Below the pieces are notes generated by a model. That model ran no database searches and had not been told where the DNA came from. It was given only the letters and a program-made list of their open reading frames with translations. This document shows positions 1 to 10,335 of a stretch of 64,000 bases of DNA, in pieces. Each line of letters opens with the position of its first letter. Position 1 is the stretch's first letter. The position numbers and the translations under genes are program-made. The DNA comes from Iris pallida (taxonomy: Eukaryota; Streptophyta; Magnoliopsida; Asparagales; Iridaceae), in assembly GCA_029216955.1 (NCBI GenBank), contig JANAVB010009599.1, forward strand, positions 2,745,240 to 2,809,239, written 5' to 3'.

Positions 1-756
1 CAACCGCTATCGAAAATCTATTTGCTTCTAGCATGCGATGAAGGGTTCATCTACAACACAAGTTGAAGATGAAGACTTTGGTACCCAAAAATGTTTGGGT
101 CCTTAACGGTTAGTTTTAGGAATCCATTTAAACATTCTCATGTCAACATGTTTTCTTATTTGACAATAATGAGATGTGTGTCCAAGTAAACCGTAATAGT
201 GTCACATCATGGGTGTCATAGATCTAGAGGAAAGTGAGTGAGTGTTATGTGTATGAGAAGTTCTAATAAATTAAGGATTTCTAGTATGAATGTTGTAGTG
301 ATGATAGTAGAAAGCATGATGTGATATATTTTTCTTTTTAAATGGTCCTTTTTGTGTGTGCATATGTTTGGGATAGGACCTATGTGTTGTGTTCTTGCGA
401 GTGTGATTCTTGTCGCTAGTGTTGTGATGTATGTTGGTGTGTCTTTGATTGTGGCATTGAGTAGTTGTGTGAGCCATGTCTCTATCAACTTGTTTCTTAC
501 TACTTGTAAGAAGGTTATTGTATTTGATATAGGTTGCATATTCTCTTTGGTTTGCGGCAAGTGTTTTGTGCATAGCAAGTTCATATCCTTCCTTAAGGAA
601 TTGATATTCAATGTCATTTTTCTTGATGATATCTTGGGCTTCTTAGAATTTTAGTCGAAGAGACTCAATCTCATATGTGTCAGAAGCATGTGACTTCCCT
701 TTTATATCAAGGATGATATTAGAAAGTCTTTCTATTTCTTCCTTGAGTGTGTTAAT

Positions 757-1189
757 CTATTTGAGAGATTTTTCGTGCTTACCTCTTATAACCTTGTGTT
801 CATCGTATAGTTCAAAAATGGCATTTTCTAAGTCGGTGTAAGAGAGAGTATTCACAGAGAAGTCATCGAGTACCTGATTTGATTCTATTGCCATGAGACA
901 AACATTTGCATTGTATTTGTATTCTTTTGTCGTTGTCCGAGTCACTAGCATCACCTTTGCACCAGATGCTAGTGTTGGCATATTTTTTTGAGAATGAGCT
1001 TCCTTTGCTTGGCCTCTTGTATTTGCCAGATTCTCTTCTTTCCATTGGACAATCTCTTTTGATGTGTCTGGTCTTCTTGCAGTTGTAGCAAGAAGGTTTT
1101 TCGTCCGTGTCCCTCCTTAAATGATTTGCTTTATTGAATTTGAAGAACTTTTGGAAATGCTTGGCAGTGAGAGCAATTTTTTTCGTCAT
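757..1189 (-). pseudogene. gag: Copia A gag, C-terminal half with CCHC zinc knuckle (broken)
   Basis: Two overlapping minus-strand frames (863-1189 and 757-981) together cover the nucleocapsid part of a Copia Gag. The first contains CYNCKKTRHIKRDCP, a CX2CX4HX4C knuckle that binds RNA in Gag proteins, followed by a basic stretch. The second resembles the acidic, helical segment found downstream of the knuckle in element 5 (38341-38760). The change of frame near 900-980 indicates a frameshift. The N-terminal part lies at 1456-1863, and the stretch between them (1190-1455) is low-complexity and carries stops. Confidence 0.8.
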
Positions 1190-1455
1190 TTAAATCATCA
1201 TCATCGGAGTCATCTTTTGAGGAGAACTTGATGGCTTTCAGAGTAAGGGATTTTTTTTCCTTCGTCTTCTTTTTTTTTTTCTTGTATGGAGGCTTCCTCT
1301 TGATCCTTCATGTCCAGCTCGTGGGTCATCAGCTTCCCTATGAGTGTCTCAAGGTTCATTGTTGTTAGGTCATTTTCTTCGATGATGGCGGTAGCTTTGG
1401 GGTTCCATCCCTTGGTTAATCCTCTGAGAATCTTTCGAATCTTTTCGTGAGTGGG

Positions 1456-1863
1456 TTAAACCTTACCAAGAGAAGAGAGAGGGTTAACCATATCAAAGAA
1501 TCGAGTAAACATAATAGTAATAGACTCATTGTATTTTATTTTGAAAGATTCATACTCTTGTGTGAGTCTACTAATCTTTGATTCCTTTACTTGTGATGTT
1601 CCCTCGTGTGTGACTTCCAAAAGTTTCCATATTTTGTTGGAAGTTTTACAAGTAGAGATTCTATTGAATTCATTACTATCAAGAGCAAAATAGAGTGCGT
1701 TCATAACCTTTGCATCTAGACTTGTGACCTTCTTGTCGTTCTCGAAAAGTTTATCTCTAAGGGTTTCCGAAACTACTTTTTTAATAACTATGGAAGATTT
1801 AGGAATGACATTTACAACACAATCCCATAGATCAAAGTCTGGAGATTTCAAGTAAATGCCCAT
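1456..1863 (-). pseudogene. gag: Copia A gag, N-terminal part (UBN2/DUF4219-type)
   Basis: A 135-residue minus-strand frame has the hallmarks of plant Copia Gag: 'NEFNRIST' and 'IWKLLEVTHEGT', then the conserved 'KESKISRLTQEYESF' and 'NPLSSLGK'. The same order occurs in element 5 gag at 36118-37800. The true start is probably upstream toward 1960, where the minus strand begins just inside the PBS, but stops intervene. Gag forms the virus-like particle in the cytoplasm. This copy cannot give a full protein. Confidence 0.85.
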
Positions 1864-1994
1864 CCTAATTTTTTAATAGTTATAGTTGGTTTTAGAGGGG
1901 GTCTATTTATGGAGTGTCCCTCATTGTGGAATGAGTTGGTACTAGGGTTAGTGGCCATGGATCCTCTAAGGATACAAATCCAAATCAGAGACAA

Positions 1995-2007
1995 GGCTCT
2001 GATACCA
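1995..2007 (-). other. Primer-binding site, initiator tRNA-Met (Copia A)
   Basis: The minus strand reads TGGTATCAGAGCC two bases inside the LTR end. It matches the 3' end of plant initiator tRNA-Met, the usual primer for plant Copia reverse transcription. It fixes the LTR boundary at 2010 and the element's orientation. Confidence 0.92.
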
Positions 2008-2189
2008 ATTGTAGAACCCTATAGAGGGGGTGAATAGGATAATAAAAAGATTATCAACAATAGTAAGCAATTTAAAGGATAATAAAGGAAGAGAGAATCA
2101 AACACTCGATGTACCCTGGTATCCTCCCAAGGAGCACTCCAGTACCGGAACTCTCTCCGGCTTTAATCCACTATTTGAGTAAATAGTTA

Positions 2190-2334
2190 TACATGAGTTT
2201 GGATCCGAAGAACTCGTCAACTTCTAACACGAGTTTGGATCCGAAGAGCTCGTCAACTTCTTACACACGAGTTTTCCTCTGAAGGCTCGTCAACTTCTTA
2301 CACACGAATTTTCTTCCGGAGGCTCGTCAACTTC
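2190..2334. repeat. Tandem repeat, about 35-38 bp, four units
   Basis: Four diverged units share 'GAGTTTGGATCCGAAGA' or variants, followed by CTCGTCAACTTCT. They correspond to the place in the element 5 LTR (about 35690-35720) where a single 'AGTTGACGTGCTCTTC' unit is present, so the array is an expansion of an LTR segment. Confidence 0.8.
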
Positions 2335-2708
2335 AACTTGAGAAATAAAGGTTTTGATCTTCTAGAACACTTTGAGGAGCTAATATTAAAATACTTGAAT
2401 ACTCTAGCACTTTTGGTTGGATGACAAATTAAAGATTTTGTAGAGCAGTAATGGTGGAGATCTTTGGAGGTTGAGAAATTTAAAGCTCAAGTAGATGCCT
2501 TCAAAGATAAGACTCAAGCACTTCAAATAGAACAACCAAGAGAGCTAGTCATTTAATGCTCCATACATTCAGGGATCGGTATACCGTCGGTACTAATCAA
2601 AATTCTGTCATTATAACGTTCTGTAATAGTAATAGTAATAAATCTAGCCGTTGTTGTATTTAATGCTATGGATCTGACCATTCAAAAATTCAAAGTATTT
2701 CTAAAACG

Positions 2709-3060
2709 GTATACCGTCGGTATGGACCGGTATTCCGTCGGTATGCCAAATTTATAGACAGAAACAATTCTGTGAACAAAATTCGGTATGCCATCGGTAT
2801 AAATCGGTATACCATGGGTATTCAGAATTTGTAGATAGAAACTATTCTGTGAACACAATTCGGTATACCGTCGGTATGAATCGGTATTCCGTCGGTATGC
2901 CGAATTTGTAGACAAACTTTTTTGTGCACAAAATTCGGTATGCCATCGGTATAAACCAATATACCGTCGGTATGCCGAATTCATAGACAGAAACTTTTCT
3001 GATCATAAAATTTGGTATACCGTCGGTATGAACCGGTGTACCGTTGATATTCTGTTCCTG
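2709..3060. repeat. Tandem repeat, about 76 bp, built on ATACCGTCGGTAT palindromes
   Basis: Five units start near 2709, 2783, 2861, 2936 and 3013. Most hold paired copies of CGGTATACCGTCGGTAT or close variants, followed by a spacer containing 'GACAGAAAC' and 'CTGTGAACA'. An isolated copy lies at about 2578. The same repeat, on the other strand, is present in the Copia B spacer at 34545-34665. Confidence 0.9.
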
Positions 3061-3837
3061 TAAGAAAAATAAAATTTTGGAAGGTAGGCTTTTGGTTTGT
3101 CATCCACCTTAAGTGTTCACAATTTGTCCTAGACCTTGTACAGACTCTAGGAACTTGAATCTTTGAGTGTGAGCTTTGAGTATGCTGATAGGTTCTCTCC
3201 AGTCTTTCAGTCTTTCGAGAGGCTTATTACAATATCTTTGTTTTTGTAATGACCCGCTCCGCCCTAGCGGAATGCTGATTCAAACGGCAAGTGCAACGAC
3301 TCAAACGAGCCGTCGACCCGAAGGGTTGGCATCGACTTGATGAAGAATCGATGCAAGGCTTACAGTGGCCCGTCAAGATGAATCCAGACTTAGACTTTCA
3401 AAGGCGCACTCGGAGTATCGCTCAGCCGATGCGAACATCGCTAAGGTGGGTGGCTCCGATGAACCCGTCTTTGCTTAGCCTAGACACATAACAATACGGA
3501 CACTATCACGAGAATCGCTAGGCGATAACACCATGCATACTAATAAATGACTCAACGAACCTAGCTAAGGGAATAATCCCATCTTGTATGCTTGTATAGA
3601 ATATGGAAAGGAACTTAGAAAATGTGAACTCTCGCACTGCACTCCACGCTCGTGCTAAGGCACAAGCTTACGTTCAAGTCCCTTATGCGTTCAAACAATG
3701 AAACAATGAATGGTTTATAATAATGAAACGGGAAGACTATCAACATATTCGTTCCGAGTAGAGTTTAGCAACATTGAAAGACTATGGGACCGATGGGTCG
3801 CCAAGGCGGCTCCCGCACTGGGAGTTACATAATGCTT

Positions 3838-3900
3838 GAATGAATGAATCAACGAATGAATGAATGAATGAATGAATACGTGAATGAATCAATGAATGAA
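3838..3900. repeat. Microsatellite, imperfect (GAAT)n
   Basis: GAAT/TGAA tetranucleotide run with interruptions. The same run is at about 32586-32650 in the 3' LTR, so it was inherited with the LTR. Confidence 0.85.
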
Positions 3901-4683
3901 CGAACAAGTGAAAGAAAGAAAGAAAAGAATGAATACATGAAAGATAAGAAAGGAAAGAATGGTTAGCGACAGGTGTGACGGGCACGTGCAACGGGGCTCG
4001 CTACCCGCGCTGCACGGACGCCAACCTGGTCGATAACGCATTATGGCTAAGGGTTAGTCTACGGCTCGGAGATAGCCGTTAAGTTAAAATGACAAGATAA
4101 TACGAAATAGTCGTGGACAAACGGCACGGGCGATGGGGGGAATACCGTGGCCATCATGAGGAAGGATTCTGCGGCACGGGCGATGGGAGGAAAACTGTGG
4201 ACGGCCTAGGCAGAATCAAAATGGGGTTTACGGGCTGTCTGGGTGCGGGCTTGGGCACCAGGAGACGTAAGTACAGGGTATATTCAAGAGACTTAACGGG
4301 GTGTACCAGCCATCACCCTATGCTAAGTTAAGAAATACCAAGAGGATATGTCCAAATGGCTTGTGATGTCAGCGACCGGTACATATAGATTAAGTGGGCT
4401 TTGCTGGTGGCTATCCACGTGCAAGTCCTTGCATTGAAATCAAAGTAGTCTATGTAAAATGAACAAGTGCCTCCTGAACATGCTCGAAATGTAACACCTT
4501 GAACATGCTTGCAATGTAACAAACCAAATAAATAAAGAGTAATTCATACAAAATGAGTTAGAGAACGTGCCTACGACATGCTAGAACCTGAGGCAGGGAC
4601 ACACCCTTAACATTGAATGTTTACATGAATCACGTTAACTTACTACATGTGAATTGTTGACTAACTTGGTTTACTTTGGACAG

Positions 4684-4922
4684 GGAAGGCCGGACGGTAA
4701 GTATGGGTAAGTCGTGCATGTATTTCCGTAGAATTCTGCAACACGAGATAGGTCATGATATGTGCCATGGAATTGACCCTAAGGCAAGATTAGAAAGACA
4801 ATAAATGATAGACGGTGCACAAAAGTAAATGGAACGTGTTTGGTAATGATAGCATTGTGGGCGAGCTAGCCTCCCCACCAGTGCATAACAATGTACTGAT
4901 AACCCCACAGTCTGCTTGCAGG
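4684..4922 (+). promoter_or_regulatory. Splice-site-like modules in element 1 LTR
   Basis: A branch-site-like CTAAC (about 4660) and a pyrimidine-rich acceptor (TTTGGACAG, ending 4683) precede a 13-nt segment and the strong donor GTAAGTAT (from 4697). A further acceptor, CTGCTTGCAG, ends at 4921 with a CTGAT branch-like site upstream. Between them lies AATTGACCCTAAGGCAA (4771-4787), identical in element 7 at 45126-45142. This suggests a spliced leader or non-coding transcript. It rests on pattern only. Confidence 0.4.
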
Positions 4923-5165
4923 ATGCAGGAGATGCCGGCGGGTACGGAGCTTCCATCGAACGTGTTAAGGCGCGGAGTCAACTTCGGGGCCTTGGGACGT
5001 TACAAGAAGCTGAAGCACCCTATACAGGACATAATGTATCGGAACATCGCCATGAATCATTCTATGTTGTAAGCCACTTGGCACGCCTTTTATGTCTCAG
5101 AGAGAGAGAGAGCTTGAGCGACTTGTAATATCGGCCTAGCGCCACTTGTAAACTTCTTGAATATC

Positions 5166-5171
5166 AATAAA
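5166..5171 (+). terminator. Poly(A) signal AATAAA in element 1 5' LTR
   Basis: CAATAAAGAG lies about 190 bp before the LTR end and is followed by T-rich sequence. The same hexamer occurs at the matching place in the 3' LTR (33928-33933) and in both element 7 LTRs. It probably marks the R/U5 boundary region. Confidence 0.6.
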
Positions 5172-5357
5172 GAGTTCTAATTCGCTTCTACTTGTGTTCA
5201 TTTACTTTCCGCTGCAATGGGGACACTCTGTGCGACTCTGTGGTCCAGCTCAAATCGGCCATTTCTGGACTTGGCCTTGTACGGGCGCAACCTAGGCCCG
5301 TGCGACATCACGTCTTAGCAAGGATGATCACTCCTATGGGAGCGGGGCGTGACAGAT

Positions 5358-5369
5358 TGGTATCAGAGC
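5358..5369 (+). other. Primer-binding site, initiator tRNA-Met (element 1)
   Basis: TGGTATCAGAGC begins three bases after the LTR ends (5354). The following CACGGCTTTACGTCCTTGGA is shared with element 7 (from 45773). Confidence 0.92.
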
Positions 5370-5861
5370 ACGGCTTTACGTCCTTGGACTTCACGTCGAT
5401 CTCTCAGTTTTGAAAGCTCGTTGAAACAAAAAAAGTGTGCGCTCTCTCTCATTGTGCCTTGGGATGTTCCATACAATAAGTCTAATATTTTCAAAAGCTC
5501 GTACAAGTACTCGGTTGAACGGGATCGATAGGCGATGGCCTTTGTGCCGAACGATGTTAAACATGACTCGATAGAGAACACATGCTAAGTTAACATGTCG
5601 CGTACGTGCCTAACTAGTCCTACGATGACCATAGCAGTTGAGCGTGCAAACTCGAAATATAGTCCGTACGAGATGGTTATGCGGCACAACTTAGTCTACG
5701 TGTCGCGCACCTCGACTTTTAGGTACAATCGGGTTGCGAGTGATATCAAGTATCGCTTGATCGAGAACGGATATACACTTTGAGTGTCTATCGATAGGAA
5801 CGCTATCGAGTTAACGCTTAGGCGTACCCGAAGGATTTGCTTGGATTTTGAGGATTAGTAC
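5370..5861 (+). other. Element 1 interior, left part (non-coding)
   Basis: About 490 bp of leader with no gene. 'GTTCCATACAATAAGTCTAA' at about 5466 is also found in the element 7 leader (about 46068), showing the two families are related. The segment ends at the element 2 target site (AGTAC, 5857-5861). Confidence 0.7.
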
Positions 5862-6984
5862 TGTAGGAGCGTAAAAAGTGCTTCAAAGAAAGAGCCATCC
5901 CATTCATAAGTGATCGGTTTTTACGCCAAGCAGAGCGGGTAATCTCTGTTACGCCCAAGACTAGGCTAATCAATTTACGTCTAAACAGGCTGATCATTTT
6001 ACGCTTGGGTCTACACCTATGATTTTACGCCAAGGACAGAGCAGCCTCTTTTACGCTGGACAAAGCTGTCCAATCTCGTATTTAATGCAAACTCTGACAC
6101 GAAGATATTAATGATGTCATTTACCACAGAATTCAATGGAATTTGTCTTATACAAAGACCATTGTTGTCGTTTATGGGGATCGAGCTACTTTACGCTCAC
6201 TGTATGATTTCTTTTACGTACGGAGTTTTACATGAGTTCTTACGCTCATAAAATAATGTGTGCGTAAAGTCTATTTGAGCCATTTTACGCTCAAGATTAT
6301 TCAATAACCACTTTACGCTAGAAACCTATGACAGAGCTATTTTACGCTCATCTTACTGCTTTACGCTCAGAGGATGTTGGGGATATTTTTACGCCCGATT
6401 CTTTCTGGCCAGTTTGGAACGTGGTTTGCCTACATGGCCTTTATGCCACATATTTCGAAGAACGTGTGTACATGTATCTTATTATTACTGAAATGATGGG
6501 ACGCGTGTCAACGTATGCAAAGGATGACTCTGATTATGGGTGGCAGTTGTTAGCGTAAAGACAGACTTTGATGCTCTTTTATGCACAGAAGCACCAGTCT
6601 ATAAATAGACTCATTTTTTTCAAAGACGGCGAGAGACAGGAGAGAATACAGAGATCAGAACTTCGAGATTTTGATTCTCCGGAGCAGAGAGCATTCTTCT
6701 TCAACTTTTCTTTCAGAACAGAGTGAAGCAAAGCAGGAAAGCATTCGGCCTCGCCATCAGTGCCCAAGTGCGTCGATACCTTTCTGGTGACTTAGTTCTT
6801 CCAAGTTGTTCTACTTCAAGCAGTGATCTTCATCATCATCATATGGTCCAAGGAACAAAGTGATCATTTACAGATCAGACTTCCATAGCAATACTTTTCC
6901 AGAATCAAATTTGTACTTCTTGTACTTTTTCTCGTTTTATTTTCAAAATCCAACTTTTGTTGGGCAATTTTGTTAATTGAAACA
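5862..6984 (+). repeat. Element 2 5' LTR (1123 bp), rich in TTTACGC
   Basis: Begins TGTAGGAGCG and ends TTGAAACA. Between about 5867 and 6560 it holds more than a dozen copies of TTTACGC or one-base variants, mostly in the forward sense and a few reversed (GCGTAAA). A TATA box lies at 6600. The 76-residue frame at 6328-6558 lies in the motif-rich zone and is not a gene. Confidence 0.95.
6600..6607 (+). promoter_or_regulatory. TATA box, element 2 5' LTR
   Basis: GTCTATAAATAGAC centred here gives a strong TATA box. Transcription would start about 30 bp downstream and leave an R/U5 of about 350 bp. It is conserved in the 3' LTR (30294-30301). Confidence 0.75.
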
Positions 6985-6985
6985 A

Positions 6986-7005
6986 AATAGCAACTCTGTT
7001 GGGGA
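6986..7005 (+). other. Probable primer-binding site of Tat/Ogre type
   Basis: Just after the LTR the sequence AGCAACTCTGTTGGGGAC resembles TGGCGACTCTGCTGGGGA, the PBS commonly found in Tat-lineage elements. Several positions differ, so it may be mutated or pair with another tRNA-Arg isoform. Confidence 0.65.
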
Positions 7006-7747
7006 CTACCTTCTCCTCTGACAAGGAGGTGATTGCTCAATATGATGATGTTTCGTTCGGTTCGACCAAGAAGACTCTGGTTGTGCACTTCGACCAGACT
7101 GCCTATGAAGAAATGCTCCGAACTGGGGGTGGTTCTCGCTACTCCAATGTTCAAAAGTCTCGCAAAGCACAAAAATTTTGGATTCCCAAATCCAAAGTGG
7201 TTTCTGATCTCTCTGTGACTTCTGATGACAAGGGAATTCTTCCCACTCCTGTCGTAGGGGCTCCCGTTCATAACGAGGCGGTCCTCACTTCAAAGTTGTA
7301 CTCAAAGTATGATGATTTATCTCCCGTTTGTAATGGTGAAGATAATCAGGTTTCACGCCCACTACGTAAGAATCAAGTTTTACGCTCAGTGGGTAAAAAC
7401 CAAGTTTTACGCTCAAGGCATAAGAATGAGTCTCCCATTTGTAATGTGGCAGATTCTAATGCTTCTGAGTGTAAAAATAAGTCTTCCGTCTGTGACGTGG
7501 TAGACACACACAAATTACGCTCCTCGCGTAAAGCAAAATCTCCCGTCTATGATGTGGTAGATAATCAATTTTTACGTTTTACGCGTAAAGGTTAGTCTCC
7601 TGTCTGTGACAGTGTAGATAAAATTCACAACGATGTTTGCACATCTAATGTGAATGTACCTAAACGAATACAGCATAAAAATGTTGTTGGTAAAACTTCT
7701 GTCCTACACCAACGACCTTCTTATACTGCTTTACGCAAAGTACCAAA
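6999..7747 (+). pseudogene. gag: Element 2 sense ORF, N-terminal segment (before element 3)
   Basis: This frame is open from the PBS region. Its first in-frame start codon here is TTG at 6999, not ATG, so the true start is uncertain. It has a TAG stop at 7593-7595 and then stays open to 7747, where element 3 interrupts it after two bases of a codon. The C-terminal half has imperfect repeats of 'SPVCDVVD' and 'QVLRS' units. In the latter, the codons TTA CGC TC encode the element's TTTACGC motif. Reading resumes in the same frame at 19089. No known domain is seen. Tat/Ogre elements often have such an extra N-terminal region before Gag. Confidence 0.75.
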
Positions 7748-9789
7748 TGTGAGCACCCTGAATTTCGGGTTGAAATTTTTTATTTTATTTTATTTCTCTG
7801 ATTATTTGGTTTTGATAAATATTTTATTCTATTTATTTATCTGTAAGTGTACTTTTTCATGCCATTGATATTTGGGGTATCAGGGATGTTCAACTCTGGA
7901 AATCCTCTTCACGAGTTTTGGAGTGGACACGATTACCTTCATGACGGTATATGGTGTCCCACCCAAACTTGTTCCCTTGTGCCCCTTTTTCTTCGCCGAA
8001 CTTCGGGTCGAATTAGACCGTTCGATCAGTAATTGATTTTCCCACTCTTTTTCTTGATCATTTTCAGCGCGTTACCATGACATTTAAATTGGGAGCGCAA
8101 GACCAGTCAGTTTCTTGAAACCAACTCCTCATTGATGATCTACTCGAGACGCTCGTCACCCATGACCTTTGTGTCCCACTCAGATACGTCATTTTGAGCT
8201 CCATTTGATTCGCACAACTTTCCCGAGTCGTGACCCGATTTTATTTCACGCCACGGCGTCACATTCATTTTCCAACTTGATTTGTGGGTTCCCTGTCGAC
8301 CAAAACCTGTTCGTCCCAACTATGGACATGGCCCACTTTGAGCCTACTATCCGTCCGCCACTTGTGTCCCATTTATTGGAATCTCCATGTGCTACTTATT
8401 TGCTCATGATCATCAACGCCTAATTTTAATTCATTTATTGTACGATGTCCAGTTTTGACCCAATCCGGCTCCACCGAGTCCAGTCCAGCTCCATGATTTT
8501 CTCCATCATGACACCCTCAAAATTCTTGCCCAAAAATATTATGCACTCATTTTGCCTATTTTTCTATATTTAATAGAATTTTCCTATTGAATTTAATTCC
8601 TATTAGATTGGACATTTCCCTCTAAATTAATTCTAGCCATTGGATTATCTAATCAAATCCTCACCCTTTATTATCCCTCACAATCACACAGCAGCCTCCC
8701 CTCTCTTGTGGCCGGCCCTAGTTTCTAGGAGAGCCACCTCATCTCTCTCTCATCATTTATTACTTATCTACTCTCTCTCTCCTCCTTATCCTTCCCATTA
8801 CTACCCAACAAATCCATGCACAGCTTCTTCCCCGACCACACACGACAGCAACTTAACAACTCCTCCACCACCACCTTACTCCGGCCACCCCCTGGCCCCC
8901 TCGCCGTGGCTCGGCCAGCCTGGCCGCCCACGACAGCCCCCTCCATCTTCTTCTTCCTCCATCCTCCTTTCCAACACCCGACCCCTACATCTTTCGGCCA
9001 CCACTCTCTCGAACCACCATCAACTTCCACCTTCTCCGCTCAGGTCGACCGTCGTGCCCGTCGCCTGGCCGCGCGAGCCCCCTCGCCGGCCATGTGTGGC
9101 CGCGCGCAGCCCACGCACGACAGGGCGGAACACAGCAACATGCAATGGCGCGCACGCACGCGCGCGCGTGGGCCGCCGTCGCGCGCCGCCACGTCGCTGT
9201 GCGGGTCGCCGTGGGCCCCTGGCTGTGCTCCCACGCCATGGGCGAGCCTCCCCTGACGGCCACCGTCCTCCGGGATGCGCCGTCGAGGCGATTCGTGCAT
9301 TTTGAACGACGTCCCGTCGTGACGCGAGCGAGATTGAGTCCATTTTGGCGCTCTGTTGCAGCGACTTCACGCACATTTTTCCGGAGATCCGACCGTTGGA
9401 TCAGCGATTTCTTCGCTCCGTCGCAATCTCGGTATATCCACCTTCATCCCTGTCAATTTTCGTCCGTTAATTTTATCGTTTGATACATGAAAACCGGCCA
9501 CCAAGTTGACCGTTTAAATTGTATTAAATTTGGACAGTTTTGCGGGGCCAACTTCGTCAGCTTGTATCTCCTCCACCGCAGCTCCGTTTGGCATGCTACC
9601 AGTTCCGGTGCGAAGCTGGTATAACCCTCTTGCTACCCATTTAGTTTCGTTTCATTGTGAGCTTGTTTGATTAGTTGAATTCGACGCCAAAGTTGGCCGT
9701 CCGAATTCGTAATTTCCAACTTGTAAAATTTCATTTTTGAACACGGGACTCCAGATTTCATTTCTGACACCACCATTAGACTTGTGGCG

Positions 9790-10335
9790 TCGTTCTGGCA
9801 TGTTTTCATATAAAATTTGTTAGGTTTGGAGAACGTGGGCCCGGGTACGTTTTTCGGTGCAAAGCGGGTCCCACATTCTGGGTCAACGGGACTTTTTGAC
9901 GCCGGCTCATCGGAATCCACTTCCGGAGATACCGTTGAGTTCGTATCGTCATTCTGGACTCGTTGACATATAATTTGCTAGATTTCGGTGGACATTGGGT
10001 TTGGCACGCATTTCGGTGCAAGTCGGATACCAATATCCGGGTCAACGGGTCATTTTGAGATCGGCTCATCGGAATCCAATTCCGGAGATACCGTTGAGTT
10101 CGTATCATCATTCTGGACTCGTTGACAGGTAGTTTGCTAAGTTTTGAGAACTTTGGCTCCGGCACGCATTTCTGTGCAAATCAGAATTCCAAGTTCTGGT
10201 CAACGGGTCAAATTGAGATCGGGTCAACGGAATCCAATTCTGGAGATACCGTTGGGTTCGTATCGACATTCTGATTGCGTAGACATATAATTTGTTATAT
10301 TTTATAGACTTGTCTTCTTGCACGTTTTTCGGTGC
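9790..10335. repeat. Tandem repeat of about 158 bp in element 3 LTR
   Basis: The phrase GTTCGTATC plus 'ATTCTGG' recurs at about 9939, 10098 and 10257, with a more diverged unit at about 9780. Each unit also has 'CGGTGCAA', 'GGGTCAACGG' and 'GGAGATACCGTTG'. Three related minus-strand open frames across the array are by-products. The array is repeated in the 3' LTR at about 16820-17365. Confidence 0.85.

Larger units (their letters stand above)
1..3244 (-). mobile_element. Copia A: 5' part of a SIRE-like Ty1/copia retrotransposon (truncated)
   Basis: Read on the minus strand the order is LTR (3244 to 2010), primer-binding site, gag N-terminal part, CCHC zinc knuckle, gag C-terminal part, then a degraded linker to the window edge. 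The linker at about 60-110 still reads like the 'GPK-WVPK' stretch before the protease of such Copia elements. The LTR end has the same layout as the plus-strand LTR ending at 35961. Protease, integrase and RT lie outside the window. The right end is cut at 3244 by element 1, with no LTR terminus visible. Assignment to Copia is firm. The SIRE-like lineage is inferred from related copies in this window that carry an extra ORF after pol. Confidence 0.85.
2010..3244 (-). repeat. Copia A 5' LTR (incomplete)
   Basis: The internal end of the LTR (TGTAGAACCC on the plus strand, so ...TCTACA on the element strand) sits two bases from the PBS. The LTR runs at least to 3244, where element 1 begins, so its outer terminus is missing. 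Two tandem repeats occupy much of it (2190-2334 and 2709-3060). The open frames seen here are translations of those repeats and not genes. Confidence 0.8.
3245..5354 (+). repeat. Element 1 5' LTR (2110 bp)
   Basis: Starts TGTAATGACC and ends GGGGCGTGACA. It matches 31996-34116 throughout with scattered substitutions and small indels. It contains an (AATG)n-like microsatellite (about 3838-3900), splice-site-like modules (about 4684-4922) and a poly(A) signal (5166-5171). Short open frames do not resemble any protein and are not conserved as frames between the two LTRs. Confidence 0.93.

Noticed and set aside
216..654. Frames of 100-133 residues on both strands at the left edge
   Set aside because: They overlap on opposite strands within degraded Copia A gag/linker sequence and show no Copia motif.
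2682..2984. 100-residue minus-strand frame with repeated 'IPTEYRS'-like units
   Set aside because: It is a translation of the 76-bp tandem repeat and has no independent support.
8640..9374. Several long open frames (up to 221 residues) on both strands in the element 3 LTR, Pro/Arg-rich
   Set aside because: They lie in a GC-rich block where stop codons are rare, overlap in many frames, and the equivalent frames in the 3' LTR (15674-16515) differ by a frame-changing indel near 16190. They resemble no protein.
9633..10323. Three related minus-strand frames (71-119 residues) in element 3 LTR
   Set aside because: They follow the 158-bp tandem repeat and recur only with it; no known domain.
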